Source: Proteles cristata cristata
Taxonomy: Eukaryota; Chordata; Mammalia; Carnivora; Hyaenidae
Length of the DNA: 64,000 nucleotides
NCBI GenBank assembly: GCA_017311185.1
Contig: JAESUZ010003181.1
Coordinates: 186,001-250,000 of the forward strand
Direction of reading: 5' to 3'
Below are positions 31,254-40,800 of the stretch, one piece after another. The position numbers were made by a program, and so were the translations under genes. How positions within the stretch are numbered: the stretch's first letter is position 1; each line of letters starts with the position of its first letter. A model generated the notes under the pieces. It was given only the letters and a program-made list of their open reading frames with translations, searched no databases and was not told where the DNA came from.

Positions 31254-33513
31254 ATGGCCAGAGCTATTCACGCGGGGCAATGTGTATCCATAATTTTGGC
31301 TCTTGTTAGTCCCCATTTTTAAATTAAAGTTTTCAGTTTTATGAAAATTTGGAAACACGTTCATCATGTAAAGTCAAATAAGCCATATTAAAATAAGCAG
31401 TGTCTCACTGCCCCTTTCCCTACTCTGCTTTCGCTCAACAGTGAAGCAAACCTAAGACTGAATCTTGACACCCAGGAACGGCTGCTTATGCAGCTGCAGA
31501 ACCAGGGGCACTGAAGTGGGCAGAGTCCTCTCTGGTCTCTTTCCTTTAAGTCAGTCATCAATAACATTGTTCAGGCTGAAAATATTCCCTTCTGGGTTTT
31601 TTTTAGTTGGTTTTTTTTTGTGGAGATTCCATAAACTCTTTATACATTTCTTTTTGCAGCATTCTATTACCTGAAGAGGAAAAAAGGAGCTTCAGAAACC
31701 AGTGATTGTGAACATTCCGTATTTGTAAAATCCGTGGTAAGTAGAGTCAGCCAGAGATGGCTAACTACACTTTGAGGTGGTCATGAGAATCAAGGAACTG
31801 CTAATTCTGTGCCATTGTTAGGAGTGTCGCGGCCCACGTGGATAGTTCTGTATTCCGTCCTCAGTGCCCATAGCACCCACTGAGAAGCCCTGTTACCGGA
31901 CAGACGCCCCTTAAATCTGTTTTGAATAACAGTAGACTTCAGAGAATGAGTGGAACATATGATGTGAAGGACTGACTCTGTGAATCAGAACTTCAGGAAA
32001 CCACAGTGAATTATCTGGCAATTAAGCACACCCCATTGATAGAGCCTGAATCCAGATCAGCCTCGGGCCTTTGCTTTTGGGTTGGCAAAGCAGCCCCTGG
32101 GAGCCCAAATGGTTTTGTTCTAGGGCCATGGTTCCCACCTACCGCCTTCTTCTCTAATCCCCTTTCAATGGGAGGTGGTATCAGAAATGCCACTTCCGCT
32201 ACCACGCATTAGAAAGCAAGAGAGTTCACGATGTTTATCCTGTGTCTTCTGAAACCAAGCGTCTCCCATTCTAAGACTTTCAAACAAAATTCAAAACAGT
32301 GGCCTTGGAGCAGAATTTCAAGGGAGGCTCCCACAAAGCCCGCCAACTCCATGGTTTCCAGTAAAAGGAACTCCTGCTCCAGTCTTTTGAAACCTGGTTC
32401 AAGTAAAATACATTCTCATACCAGAGTGTGAATCACATTTCCTCTGTCCACACAGCTTCTATACTCTTGCCAGAGAGAGCCTTTACCCCTCTACTTCCTG
32501 ATTTAAAAAAAAAAAAAACACACAAAATCTGGCTGACCTATTTTTAATATGCTAATTATCTCCATCTGTAAGTGCTTCCTAGTCTCTTTGGCTTTCCTTG
32601 GCCCAACCTCAAATCCCAACATCTCTTCCAAGGGAAAAAAACTGGGTATCCGCCTTACGGCCAGAAGCCAAGGTGCATAAAGAGAGAGCTGAACCCTTCA
32701 AAAACTAAACATAAATATGGTGCAAATTGGCAATCAGAGTTTTAACACTAAATTTTTTTTAAAGATAAACATAACATGAATTTACTCTTTTTCACTTGGT
32801 TCCTATGAAGCACAGTTCCGCAAGATACTTAAATCGTGAAGACTATTATGTATACTTCCTCTGATATATAAGAAAATCAGTATCAGCCCATCTAAGTGAA
32901 GCAGTAGGCCCCGTGATGGTAATTCTCCAGGCTTCCTATGCGCCATGACTGTGTTGTTTGTGGACCATCTGCTTAGCTGTAAAGATTACATGAGCTACCA
33001 CATGAAACCTCATACTGTGTGATAAGGATATAATAACAACTTTGAAAACTGAAGTACACTTTCAAAATAATACGTTTTCTTTGGGCCCTGGGAATTTGTT
33101 TTTAAAATTGAGAGAGGAGGGATTAAAGCAAAGCTCCACCATCTTTAGCAGAAGCATCATTTATTTCATGCTACTGTTTGGGTAGGAAGTGGTTGGATTA
33201 AGGTCAAAACTTGTACAATTTCCTGACCAATGTGTAAGGACAATCATTTCAAAAAAGTCTTTTTAACCACTTGATGTGAAGTGTGCTTTTGTTTTCCTAC
33301 AAATACTTCAGAAGTCAGAAAACAACTTTTATGTGTTTTAACTGTCTAAAATCTTCCAAAATCCACAAAACTATTTTAAAATTTGTCATATCTTACCATT
33401 TTCACTCTTCCCACCAAAGACTGGTTTTGGCATTTAGCCAGAACAAATTCGTGGGGGCAGATGCTATTGGTTGGAAGAAGAGAGTAAAACAGAACAGAAA
33501 ACAGAACCCAAAG
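31254..33513. other. No recognisable repeat over about 2.2 kb
   Basis: A second exon-like segment (31660-31735) is discussed in the findings. A poly(A) run lies at 32504-32518. Everything else is unassigned; open frames are at most 77 codons. Confidence 0.4.
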
Positions 33514-33892
33514 TGACAAAGACCCCCTCCTTGACCAAACTGTAGTCAGGTTCCTCTGAGCCTGCTTCTTGACCAGGTTTCCTTCTTGGCCTCCCTTTTA
33601 GCAAGAATCCTACTCAATCAATTTAGTGAGAATCTCTCCCCTTGATATCTGATCAAACTCCTCATCCCTTGTCATCTTTGGCATTACATCTGTGGTCTCC
33701 CATCAGCAAGAAGCCTGTTAACCCAGCTTTAACAACAATTCTCCAGCCTTGATTTCTCTCTGAGTAATTTTCTATTGCTGTCTGCCTTTGCTGTATTCAG
33801 AGTTCAACTCGACTTCTCTCCCTATTGTAAGAGTCTTGCACAAGGCTTTCCTTGCCATTTTTAACAAGTGTCAGAATGATTTTTCTTTAACA
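33514..33892 (+). mobile_element. Possible solo LTR
   Basis: TGACAAAGACCCCC at the left and TTTTTCTTTAACA at the right give TG...CA ends, 379 bp. The last 130 bp (TTCAACTCGACTTCTCTCCC, TAAGAGTCTTGCACAAGGC, AACAAGTGTCAGAATGA) resemble the R/U5 of gammaretrovirus-like LTRs. No polyadenylation signal or target duplication was confirmed. Family unassigned. Confidence 0.4.
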
Positions 33893-34315
33893 AGGGATAT
33901 AAGTAGGATGTAACACAGGAAAAAACATCAGGAATGTAATGGTCCTCCAACTACAAATATCATCCAAGTAAATATTCCCTAAATAACCTTTGAAGGTTAT
34001 CTGAACCTTAAAATTACTGTTTTTTAATATTTGCTATTTAAATAATCACTTATCTATGATGTGTTCTTATCTCTGCACATTCCACTGCCATCCTGAGTGT
34101 GACAGCACTTGCTGGTATAACTCTCCCACACTTTGTGCAATTAACCATTTTCACCTCTGGGTCTAAAAGTATAACAAAAAATTATTTCAGTTACATGTAT
34201 GCAAAAATATGTGTGCATGATTACAATAAAGAAAAGTAGTGAGAAAATAACCTTAAAAAGCAATAGGTAAGGATAAACAAATGAAGGCATTTTTCTTTAA
34301 AAAGTTTCTTTTGTT
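33893..34315. other. No recognisable feature
   Basis: AT-rich, nothing assignable. Confidence 0.4.
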
Positions 34316-34538
34316 GGGGCACCTGGATGGCTCAGTCAGCTGAGTCTCAAATCTGCCTCTTGATTTTAGTTCAGGTCATAATCTCATGGTTGTGGGATTG
34401 AGCCCTGTGTTAGCTTTGCACTGAGTGTGGAGCCTGCCTAGGACTCTCTCTCTCTCTCTCTTTTTCTCCCTTTCCCATCTCTCTCCCCACCCTGCACTCT
34501 GTCCTTCTTCCCCCACTTGCATTCTCTCTCTCAAAAAA
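34316..34538 (+). repeat. CAN-SINE, older subfamily
   Basis: Head GGGGCACCTGGATGGCTCAG, TTCAGGTCATAATCTCATGG, CACTGAGTGTGGAGCCTGCC and a long CT-rich tract (34448-34533). TTTCTTTTGTT occurs on both sides (about 34304 and 34543), the likely target duplication. Confidence 0.9.
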
Positions 34539-34544
34539 ACATTT

Positions 34545-34600
34545 TCTTTTGTTAACTAGACTTATTGTGGTGATCATTTAGCAATATATAAAAGCTTTGG
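34545..34600 (+). mobile_element. L1 3' UTR, left part
   Basis: CTAGACTTATTGTGGTGATC and ATTTAGCAATATATAAAAGC are the last 100 bp of an old L1 3' UTR, split by the SINE at 34601. Confidence 0.75.
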
Positions 34601-34829
34601 GGGTGCCTGGGTGGCTCAGTTGGTTGAGTGTCCGACTTCAGCTCAGGTCAAGATCTCATCATTCATGGGTTCGATCCCTGCATTGGGTTCTGTGCTGATG
34701 GCTCAGAACTTGGAGCCTGTTTCAGATTCTGTGTCTCCCTCTCTCTCTGCCTCTCCCCTACACACGCTGTGCCTCTCTCTGTCTCAAAAATAAATAAACA
34801 TTAAAAAAATTTTTAAAATAAAAAATAAA
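34601..34829 (+). repeat. CAN-SINE inserted in an L1 3' UTR
   Basis: Head GGGGTGCCTGGGTGGCTCAG, TTGAGTGTCCGACTTCAG, GGTTCTGTGCTGATGGCTCAG and an AAATAAATAAACATT tail. ATAAAAGCTTTG at 34588-34599 and again after the tail is the target duplication. Confidence 0.93.
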
Positions 34830-34898
34830 AGCTTTGAGTCATTCTGTTGTACACCTGAAACTAATGTTATATGTCAATCATGCCTCAGTAAAAAAGTT
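34830..34898 (+). mobile_element. L1 3' UTR, right part and tail
   Basis: TCATTCTGTTGTACACCTGA, AACTAATGTTATATGTCAATC and CCTCAGTAAAAAAG are the terminal L1 sequence. Confidence 0.8.
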
Positions 34899-35414
34899 TA
34901 TTTGTATATCTAAACAAGTGGATATGAGTAGCTTATGACTTGGGCAAGTCAATAAGCCCCCTCAAGCTTCACTTAACACCTCTCATTTCCCCACAAACCA
35001 GAGTTGCTGAGTGGTGCAAATATGACATTGACTGAGGCCTTGTGTTTTACATGGATAATGTGGGCAAATTTTGCATCCTATTTACATTGCATTTTAAGTT
35101 TTGCTTTAACATAAAAAAAATAAGGCTTTAAATAAAATATGAAGTAAATCCACCATGTTTCTTTTGTGTCTCAGACAGCACTCTGGCACTCTGCTACTCA
35201 CCACACTTCGAAAAGCCAGGCATGATAAGATACATGCTACGAAACCATAGGAAATGAGACAGAACAATGTGCAACATCTGCTTTCTTGCAAAAATGTTAC
35301 TCACTTTCAAGTCACATACATAAATATATACTTAATTGCAAAAACTCAAGTTAGCTGCTTTTTACACCACTGCCTTCTCAGAGATAACTGTAATAATTTA
35401 GCATTACTTCAGAT
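34899..35414. other. No recognisable feature
   Basis: Nothing assignable; A-rich patch at 35112-35121. Confidence 0.4.
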
Positions 35415-35415
35415 T

Positions 35416-35598
35416 TAAAAAAAATTAAATGTTTATTTCTTTTGAAAGAGAGAGAAAGGGAGAGAGAGAGAAAGAACACAAGTAGGGGAAGAGAGAGAGA
35501 GAGAAGCCCAAGAAGAATGTGGGGTTCAAACTCATGAATAGTGAAATCATGATCTGAGCCAAAATCAAGAGTTGGGCACTCAGCCACCCAGGCGCCCC
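35416..35598 (-). repeat. CAN-SINE with internal deletion, minus strand
   Basis: TTAAATGTTTATTTCTTTTG tail, a GA tract, then GAAGCCCAAGAAGAATGTGG runs directly into GGGGTTCAAACTCATGAATAG. The CTCCAGGCTCTGAGCTGTCAGCAC block expected between them is missing. The head end AGCCACCCAGGCGCCCC is intact at 35598. Confidence 0.88.
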
Positions 35599-35614
35599 AC
35601 TTCACATGTTTTTT

Positions 35615-35618
<4 letters not shown>

Positions 35619-35648
<30 letters not shown>
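35619..35648. repeat. (AT)n microsatellite
   Basis: About 15 AT units just beyond the SINE head. Confidence 0.95.
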
Positions 35649-35649
<1 letters not shown>

Positions 35650-35651
<2 letters not shown>

Positions 35652-36590
35652 CCCTTGTAAATAGCACATTGAACACTATCTACTGGCTAATACAAAGTGC
35701 TTTTTCCCCCTTAGTCTTTCTGAAAGAACAGTCTACTGTAATGCAGTGTCTTTCTAAAATCTAAGCTGCCTTACTTCACTTTGGTTTTCAATCCACATTT
35801 ATGACCTAAAATTCACATTCCACAGTAATAGGCAGATGAATTTAAGGAGTAAATATTAACCCTGGAAGAATGTGTATACTAATTTCTAATTTTGTACGCT
35901 GTGGTATGTAGATTTAAAAACAGAAATATTATCATATTTCTGATTTTACTTAACACTGTAATGAGAAACTTAAGTGGATCTTTTCAAAATGAGCTCTTAA
36001 TTGCCTTTATACTTTCTCCTTGCTCTGGTGAGGACAAATCCATTATTCCAAAGGCAGCAAAGATCATGAAACTAGAATTGGAGTCCTGCTTTAAAATTGC
36101 CTGAAATTCTGTCCTGGAATTTTCTCTTTCCATTTTTCCTTAAGGCTATGTTTTAAAATATTTATTGGACTTTAAAATTGGCTACATTGCCTGGGAACTC
36201 TGGAGCCCAGAGATACCAGCCACCAAAGAAAGAGGAAAAGGAAAGCTGAGTGAGAAGTAATGTACAGGAACTGGGGGCCTCTGTTGTGTAAACGGTGGTC
36301 TTGCATGACTAGGTTTAGATTCAGATTTATCCTGCCCTTTTTATTGTTCCTTAAATTTAGCAAGACAAACACTTCCCCTAGCTATAATTTAAATCATATT
36401 GAGTAGGTCAATTTGATTTGAGGTCATAAAAGACAATGCAGCCATAATAGGTTTTTGCAAATGTACTGCATTATGTTTTTGTGACCATTGAGGGTCTTCA
36501 GAACAGTTAATTCATTACATTTGTCATCATGTTGAAGGAATTCATCAGGAGCTTTACAATGTTTGGGGCGTTTTTTTTTAAAGAAAAAAT
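35650..36590. other. No recognisable feature
   Basis: AT-rich, no family assigned. Confidence 0.4.
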
Positions 36591-36701
36591 AATCGTTTTA
36601 TTATAAAATAATGCATGCATGTTGCATAAAATTTGGAAATATATATATAGAGAGACAAAGAGTAAAAATAAGCTATAATTCTACTATTTAGTGATAATTC
36701 T

Positions 36702-36917
36702 TTTTTTAATTTTTAAATGTTTATTTATTATTGAGATAGAGAGAAACAGAGCACGAGTGGGGGAAGGGTAGAGAGAGAGGGAGACACAGGATCCGAAGCA
36801 GGCTCCAGGCTCTGAGCTGGCAGCACAGAGCCTGACGTGGGGTCAAACCCACAAACCGCGAGATCATGACCTGAGCGGAAGCTGTATGCTTAACCGACTG
36901 AGCCACCCAGGTGCCCC
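36702..36917 (-). repeat. CAN-SINE, complete, minus strand
   Basis: TTTTTAAATGTTTATTTATTATTG tail, GAGCACGAGTGGGGGAAGG, CCGAAGCAGGCTCCAGGCTC, CTGGCAGCACAGAGCCTGACG, AACCGCGAGATCATGACC and GAGCCACCCAGGTGCCCC. The AT-rich sequence to its left (36590-36700) may be old L1. Confidence 0.92.
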
Positions 36918-37196
36918 TAAAGTCAAGCTCTTGAACAAATACATTATAGCTTACCTCCAGACTGTTTTGTTAAATTAATAATAAATATTCTTCCTTTTTT
37001 AGTAGCCATTAACTAAGTACTCTTGATTGACCCTACCTCAAACCCATGTACCTATTATAAATGTTTTTAATGTAAAGTAAAATAGAGACCAGGCCTAAAG
37101 ATACCCCAAGCAGACAAAACTATTTAAGACATGTAAGCAAGACTTATTTTAGCATATTTCATAGATGTAAGCAGAACTTGACTTAGGTTATTTCTT

Positions 37197-37443
37197 TTTT
37201 ATTTTTATTTTTATTTTTTTAATTTTTTTTAATGTTTTATTTATTTATTTTTTTTTTTAGGAGAGAGAGAGACAGCGTGAGCAGGGGAGGGTCAGAGAGA
37301 GAGGGAGTCACAGGCTGAAACAGGCTCCAGGCTCTGAGCTGGCAGTCAGCACAGAGCCCGACGCGGGGCTCGAACCCAGGAACTGCGAGATCATGACCTA
37401 AGCGAAAGTCGGACGCTTAACCGACTAAGCCACCCAGGCGCCC
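37197..37443 (-). repeat. Young full-length CAN-SINE with perfect 18-bp target duplication
   Basis: TGACTTAGGTTATTTCTT is at 37179-37196 and 37444-37461 without mismatch. The body has the GACAGCGTGAGCAGGGGAGG, GCTGGCAGTCAGCACAGAG, GACGCGGGGCTCGAACCC and CTTAACCGACTAAGCCACC variants of the copy at 10563-10831 and differs from it at only a few sites. A and B boxes are intact on the minus strand. Confidence 0.96.
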
Positions 37444-37461
37444 TGACTTAGGTTATTTCTT

Positions 37462-37714
37462 ATAAATGCTTCTGATAATCATAATGAAGCTAAAGTAATT
37501 TTCCTAAAAGGGATCAGAGCATCACTTATAGCCAATCCTCTGTCATCTGGAAACCTCCATTGTAATAACCAATAGCCATGAGTGTTCAGCAACTTCCTCA
37601 TTTTTCACTCTATGAGCCACCCTGAAATGTCACGCCTCCAAACTTTATGCCACTTTCGGGTTTGAAGTCTCTCTGTTTGCAAAGAGTTCATTTCAAGTAA
37701 GCTCTCTGAATTTT
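37462..37714. other. No recognisable feature
   Basis: Short unassigned stretch. Confidence 0.35.
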
Positions 37715-37927
37715 TTTTGACAGTATATAAATCAAAATATGGGATCATACGAAGCACAGTTTTTGTATTCTGCTCTTTCTCCCCTGAAGAGCATCCTAAG
37801 TCAATAAACATTCCTTAAAAATCTGGTTATAATATTCCATCCTATTGGTATATACTTACATTTAACCATATCTTTATTATTGGAAATTTTGGTTGTTCTT
37901 TTAAAATGTATGTAATAAATATTCTTA
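37715..37927. mobile_element. Old L1/HAL1-like fragment
   Basis: AATATGGGATCATACGAAGC, TATTCCATCCTATTGGTATA, ATTTAACCATATCTTTATTA and TTGGAAATTTTGGTTGTTC follow a common L1 order (GGGATCATAC...TATTCCATTGTATGG...TTGGACATTTAGGTTG). A SINE interrupts its right side. Confidence 0.5.
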
Positions 37928-38126
37928 AAATTTTTTAAATATTTATTTTGAGAGCGAGAGTGTGAGTGGTGGAGGGGCAGAGAGAGAAGGACACATAGAA
38001 TCAGAAACAGCTCCAGGCTCTGAGCTGTCAGCACTGAGCTGGACACGGGGCTAGAACCTACAAACTGTGAGATCATGACCCGAGCTGAAGTTGGATACCT
38101 AACCAACTGAACCACCCAGGCGCCCC
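37928..38126 (-). repeat. CAN-SINE, minus strand
   Basis: TTTTTTAAATATTTATTTTG tail, GAGTGTGAGTGGTGGAGGGG, AGCTCCAGGCTCTGAGCTGTC, GATCATGACCCGAGCTGAAG and ACCACCCAGGCGCCCC. ATAAATATTCT (left) and ATAAATACTCT (right) mark the target duplication. Confidence 0.9.
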
Positions 38127-39340
38127 ATAAATACTCTGATTTTTTTTTAAAAAAATCCTTGCATCTATATTTAAAAAAAAATCAGATTTAAAATTTTTGC
38201 TTTACAGTATGTTCCTAGAGGGGGTGCTCTGCTCTTTGTAATGTAAGACCCTATTGCATTCGTGCTGTTAGAGAGGAAGAATCTAAGTAGTAGATTGATT
38301 TGTCTTTTCTCCTGCTTAAACACACCTTGCTCATACTCTCCTCTCTGAAGTCATGTTCATTGCCAGCATCTGCAGTGGCACAGCCGGCAAACCTGCATGG
38401 TCCTTATGACGGCAGCCAGGACGCAAGGCAAGAGATGGAAATAGTTGTGTCTCAGAGGCCTGGATGGTGATCATCATTAGAACAGATGTGTCGAGCCCCA
38501 GATTGTGCTGTAGTAGCACTGAACAGTTCCCAGGGACAGTGGCACCCAGGTGCCCTTTAATACATTTATTTTTTGTTTGTGTTTATGTGATGTGGGGTCC
38601 CCTGAAGCACAGGATCCAGGGCAATGCTTAGGTAAGTATGCTTTCACATAAAGGCCACTCATTGTTTCAAAATAAAGAAAAATGCCAATTCTAACTGATG
38701 GTTTTCAAGCACTATTTGATGTAAGGAATTTTGTCAATAACTGTATGTGTGTAGAGGCACATGGAATTTAAATTTTTTGCTTTTATTTTTGATGATTGAT
38801 GCCTCCTATATACGTTTACCCTACTGAAATGATTACCAGGAATTCATAATGGGTTCTCTTGACAGAAATAGATATATAACAACTGATGACGCATGTGAGT
38901 TAACAGAAAAGAAAAAGCCATTGTGAATTTAAGCACCAGATGGATTCTGTATGAAACTTCATCCCCTACGTGATTGATTTTGGAATGATGCAACTACCTA
39001 AAATGCAGCGACACATTCCAATTTCTTTGCTAGAGCTTCAGTTTTCATAGGATTTGTTGTAGTCTTTGGTGCTATTATTCAGTACACATAATCTCATTAT
39101 CTGTTAAATTGATCAAAACATTAAGACTAGTGTTTTGTATTACTACACATTTTTATGCAAGTGGAATAAATTTAAACAATATTATGGCTATGCATGGCCT
39201 GTGTTGATGGCATCTGTGACTGGTTTGTGGAAAAATTCATACTCAGGGCAAAACTCAGCTCCTTCTCTGTTAATATCTTCCTGCTTGTTGATCTTGCAGG
39301 AAGTGCGGCATATTCATGCAGGGTAGGGACGTTGAGGCTA
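38127..39340. other. No recognisable feature
   Basis: AT-rich; short A/T homopolymers at 38142-38185. No gene. Confidence 0.4.
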
Positions 39341-39344
39341 AGTG

Positions 39345-39450
39345 AATGGACATGGGGGCCCAGGAATCAGAGACCTTGGTTTTGGGTCTGGTTCTGCCAC
39401 CAATTGTGATTCAGTCCCAGTCACTTTGTCTCATAAACTCCTCTGGTAAA
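39345..39450 (+). repeat. MIR SINE fragment
   Basis: AATCAGAGACCTTGGTTTTGG, TCTGGTTCTGCCACCAATTG, CCCAGTCACTTTGTCTC follow the MIR core (AGACCTGGGTTCGAATCC...CTCTGCCACTTAC). Confidence 0.55.
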
Positions 39451-40183
39451 GTAGTTTTCTGGATGATCTCTCAAGTAACCTGAATAACCAGGTTGTGTGG
39501 AAAGGGATTTGAGGAGTAGACAGTTGAGCTGAGTAATAAGGAAATGAAAATAATAAAAAATTCTTGGGTGATGTGCTGAGGTGCTATGGAAATCAGTCAG
39601 AGTATAGGCAGGGGGGGTCTGCCATAATCTGCCATCATTATCAAATGTTCTTGTCTATAAAAGCAGAAAAAAAAACAAACCCTTCCTCAGTTCAGAAAGG
39701 TCACATCTATTATCTGTGGCAGTGCTTCTATGAATCCAGTCTGGAGGTATGGAACTGTCTTTTTATATGTAAGCCAGTTTGTTTCTTTTCATATCTTGTT
39801 ATAATCACCTCTACTGGGTGTAAGATGGAGCATTACTCAGTTGGAAGATAAGATTTGAAAACTGGAAGAAAAATGTTCGCCTACTGGAAATGATATAGGA
39901 AAATAAAACAGTAACTATCACCTCTGGAGGTTCAACAATTATACACTTCATTTTGTTAAAGTAGAGACAGGCAGTAAAAATGACTTTGGAGCACGGAAAG
40001 GAAAGTAAGTTAATCAGAAGCACTGTGGGTCTACTGACCACTGGAGAAATGCAGACAGATGTAAGAGAGATCCAGGCACTAAGAGTCTAATCTGTTAAAG
40101 CCCCAGATGTAATCATGGTGCTATGATAGCTGAAGAAACTTCCTTTAATTAGCACAGGTATATAGAGCATGAATGCCTTAAGA
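39451..40183. other. No recognisable feature
   Basis: An A-rich run at 39666-39679; nothing else assignable. Confidence 0.4.
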
Positions 40184-40184
40184 T

Positions 40185-40216
<32 letters not shown>

Positions 40217-40237
40217 GCACATGCACACACACACACA
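40184..40237. repeat. (AC)n microsatellite, interrupted
   Basis: AC units with CGCACGCACATGC interruptions in the middle. Confidence 0.96.
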
Positions 40238-40251
40238 AGTCAGACAATAAA

Positions 40252-40455
40252 AATGAACATTTATGGTGCCTTGTTCCATGCCAAGCATTGGGCTAAGCAT
40301 CAGACCAGTTCTTTGAAGAAGGTTCCCTTATCACCACTTCACAGATTAGGGCACTGAGGTTTAGGGAGACAAACCGAACAATGCTAATGAACGGTCAAGT
40401 TGGGATTCAAAATCCGAGTCAGTTTGCCTCTAGATCTCTAGCCCTTAACATTTAT
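40252..40455 (-). repeat. MIR SINE, minus strand
   Basis: GCATTGGGCTAAGCATCAG, ACTTCACAGATTAGGGCACTG, AGGTTTAGGGAGACAAACC and GTTGGGATTCAAAATCCGAG are the reverse of the MIR core (CCATTTTACAGATGAGG...). The (AC)n lies just beyond its 3' end. Confidence 0.65.
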
Positions 40456-40479
40456 AGGATAGCGGTTCTAGATTTGCTT

Positions 40480-40800
40480 TCCAGAGAACCTTTTCCATTT
40501 GCAACGACATTTCCATCACTTGCCACCGTCCTTAGCTCTCTTTATTTTTCCTTTCACTTTGTTAACCATTACTATATGCTTTATGCTATGTGATACCATA
40601 TACTTTACATTATATTATTATGTACTGTTTACTATTATTGTATTGTATTGTATTGTATTGTTGATTCCTACATTTTCTACCTTGTCTGCCTCCATATTTA
40701 GTTACCTGCTGATCTCCTGGGCTTCGGCCAGTGCCTGGCACAGTGTGAGTGGCAATACATATTTGTTGGATACATCTGCAAATAGCAACTTGTTCAAATG
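40480..40800 (+). mobile_element. L2 LINE 3' end
   Basis: CATTTGCAACGACATTTCC is vague, but TTTCTACCTTGTCTGCCTCC, TGCCTGGCACAGTGTGAGTG and AATACATATTTGTTGGATA follow the L2 3' end. A (TATTG)5 run at 40636-40662 lies within it. Confidence 0.55.

Noticed and set aside
40169..40357. Frame with Thr-His repeats
   Set aside because: Translation of the (AC)n microsatellite.
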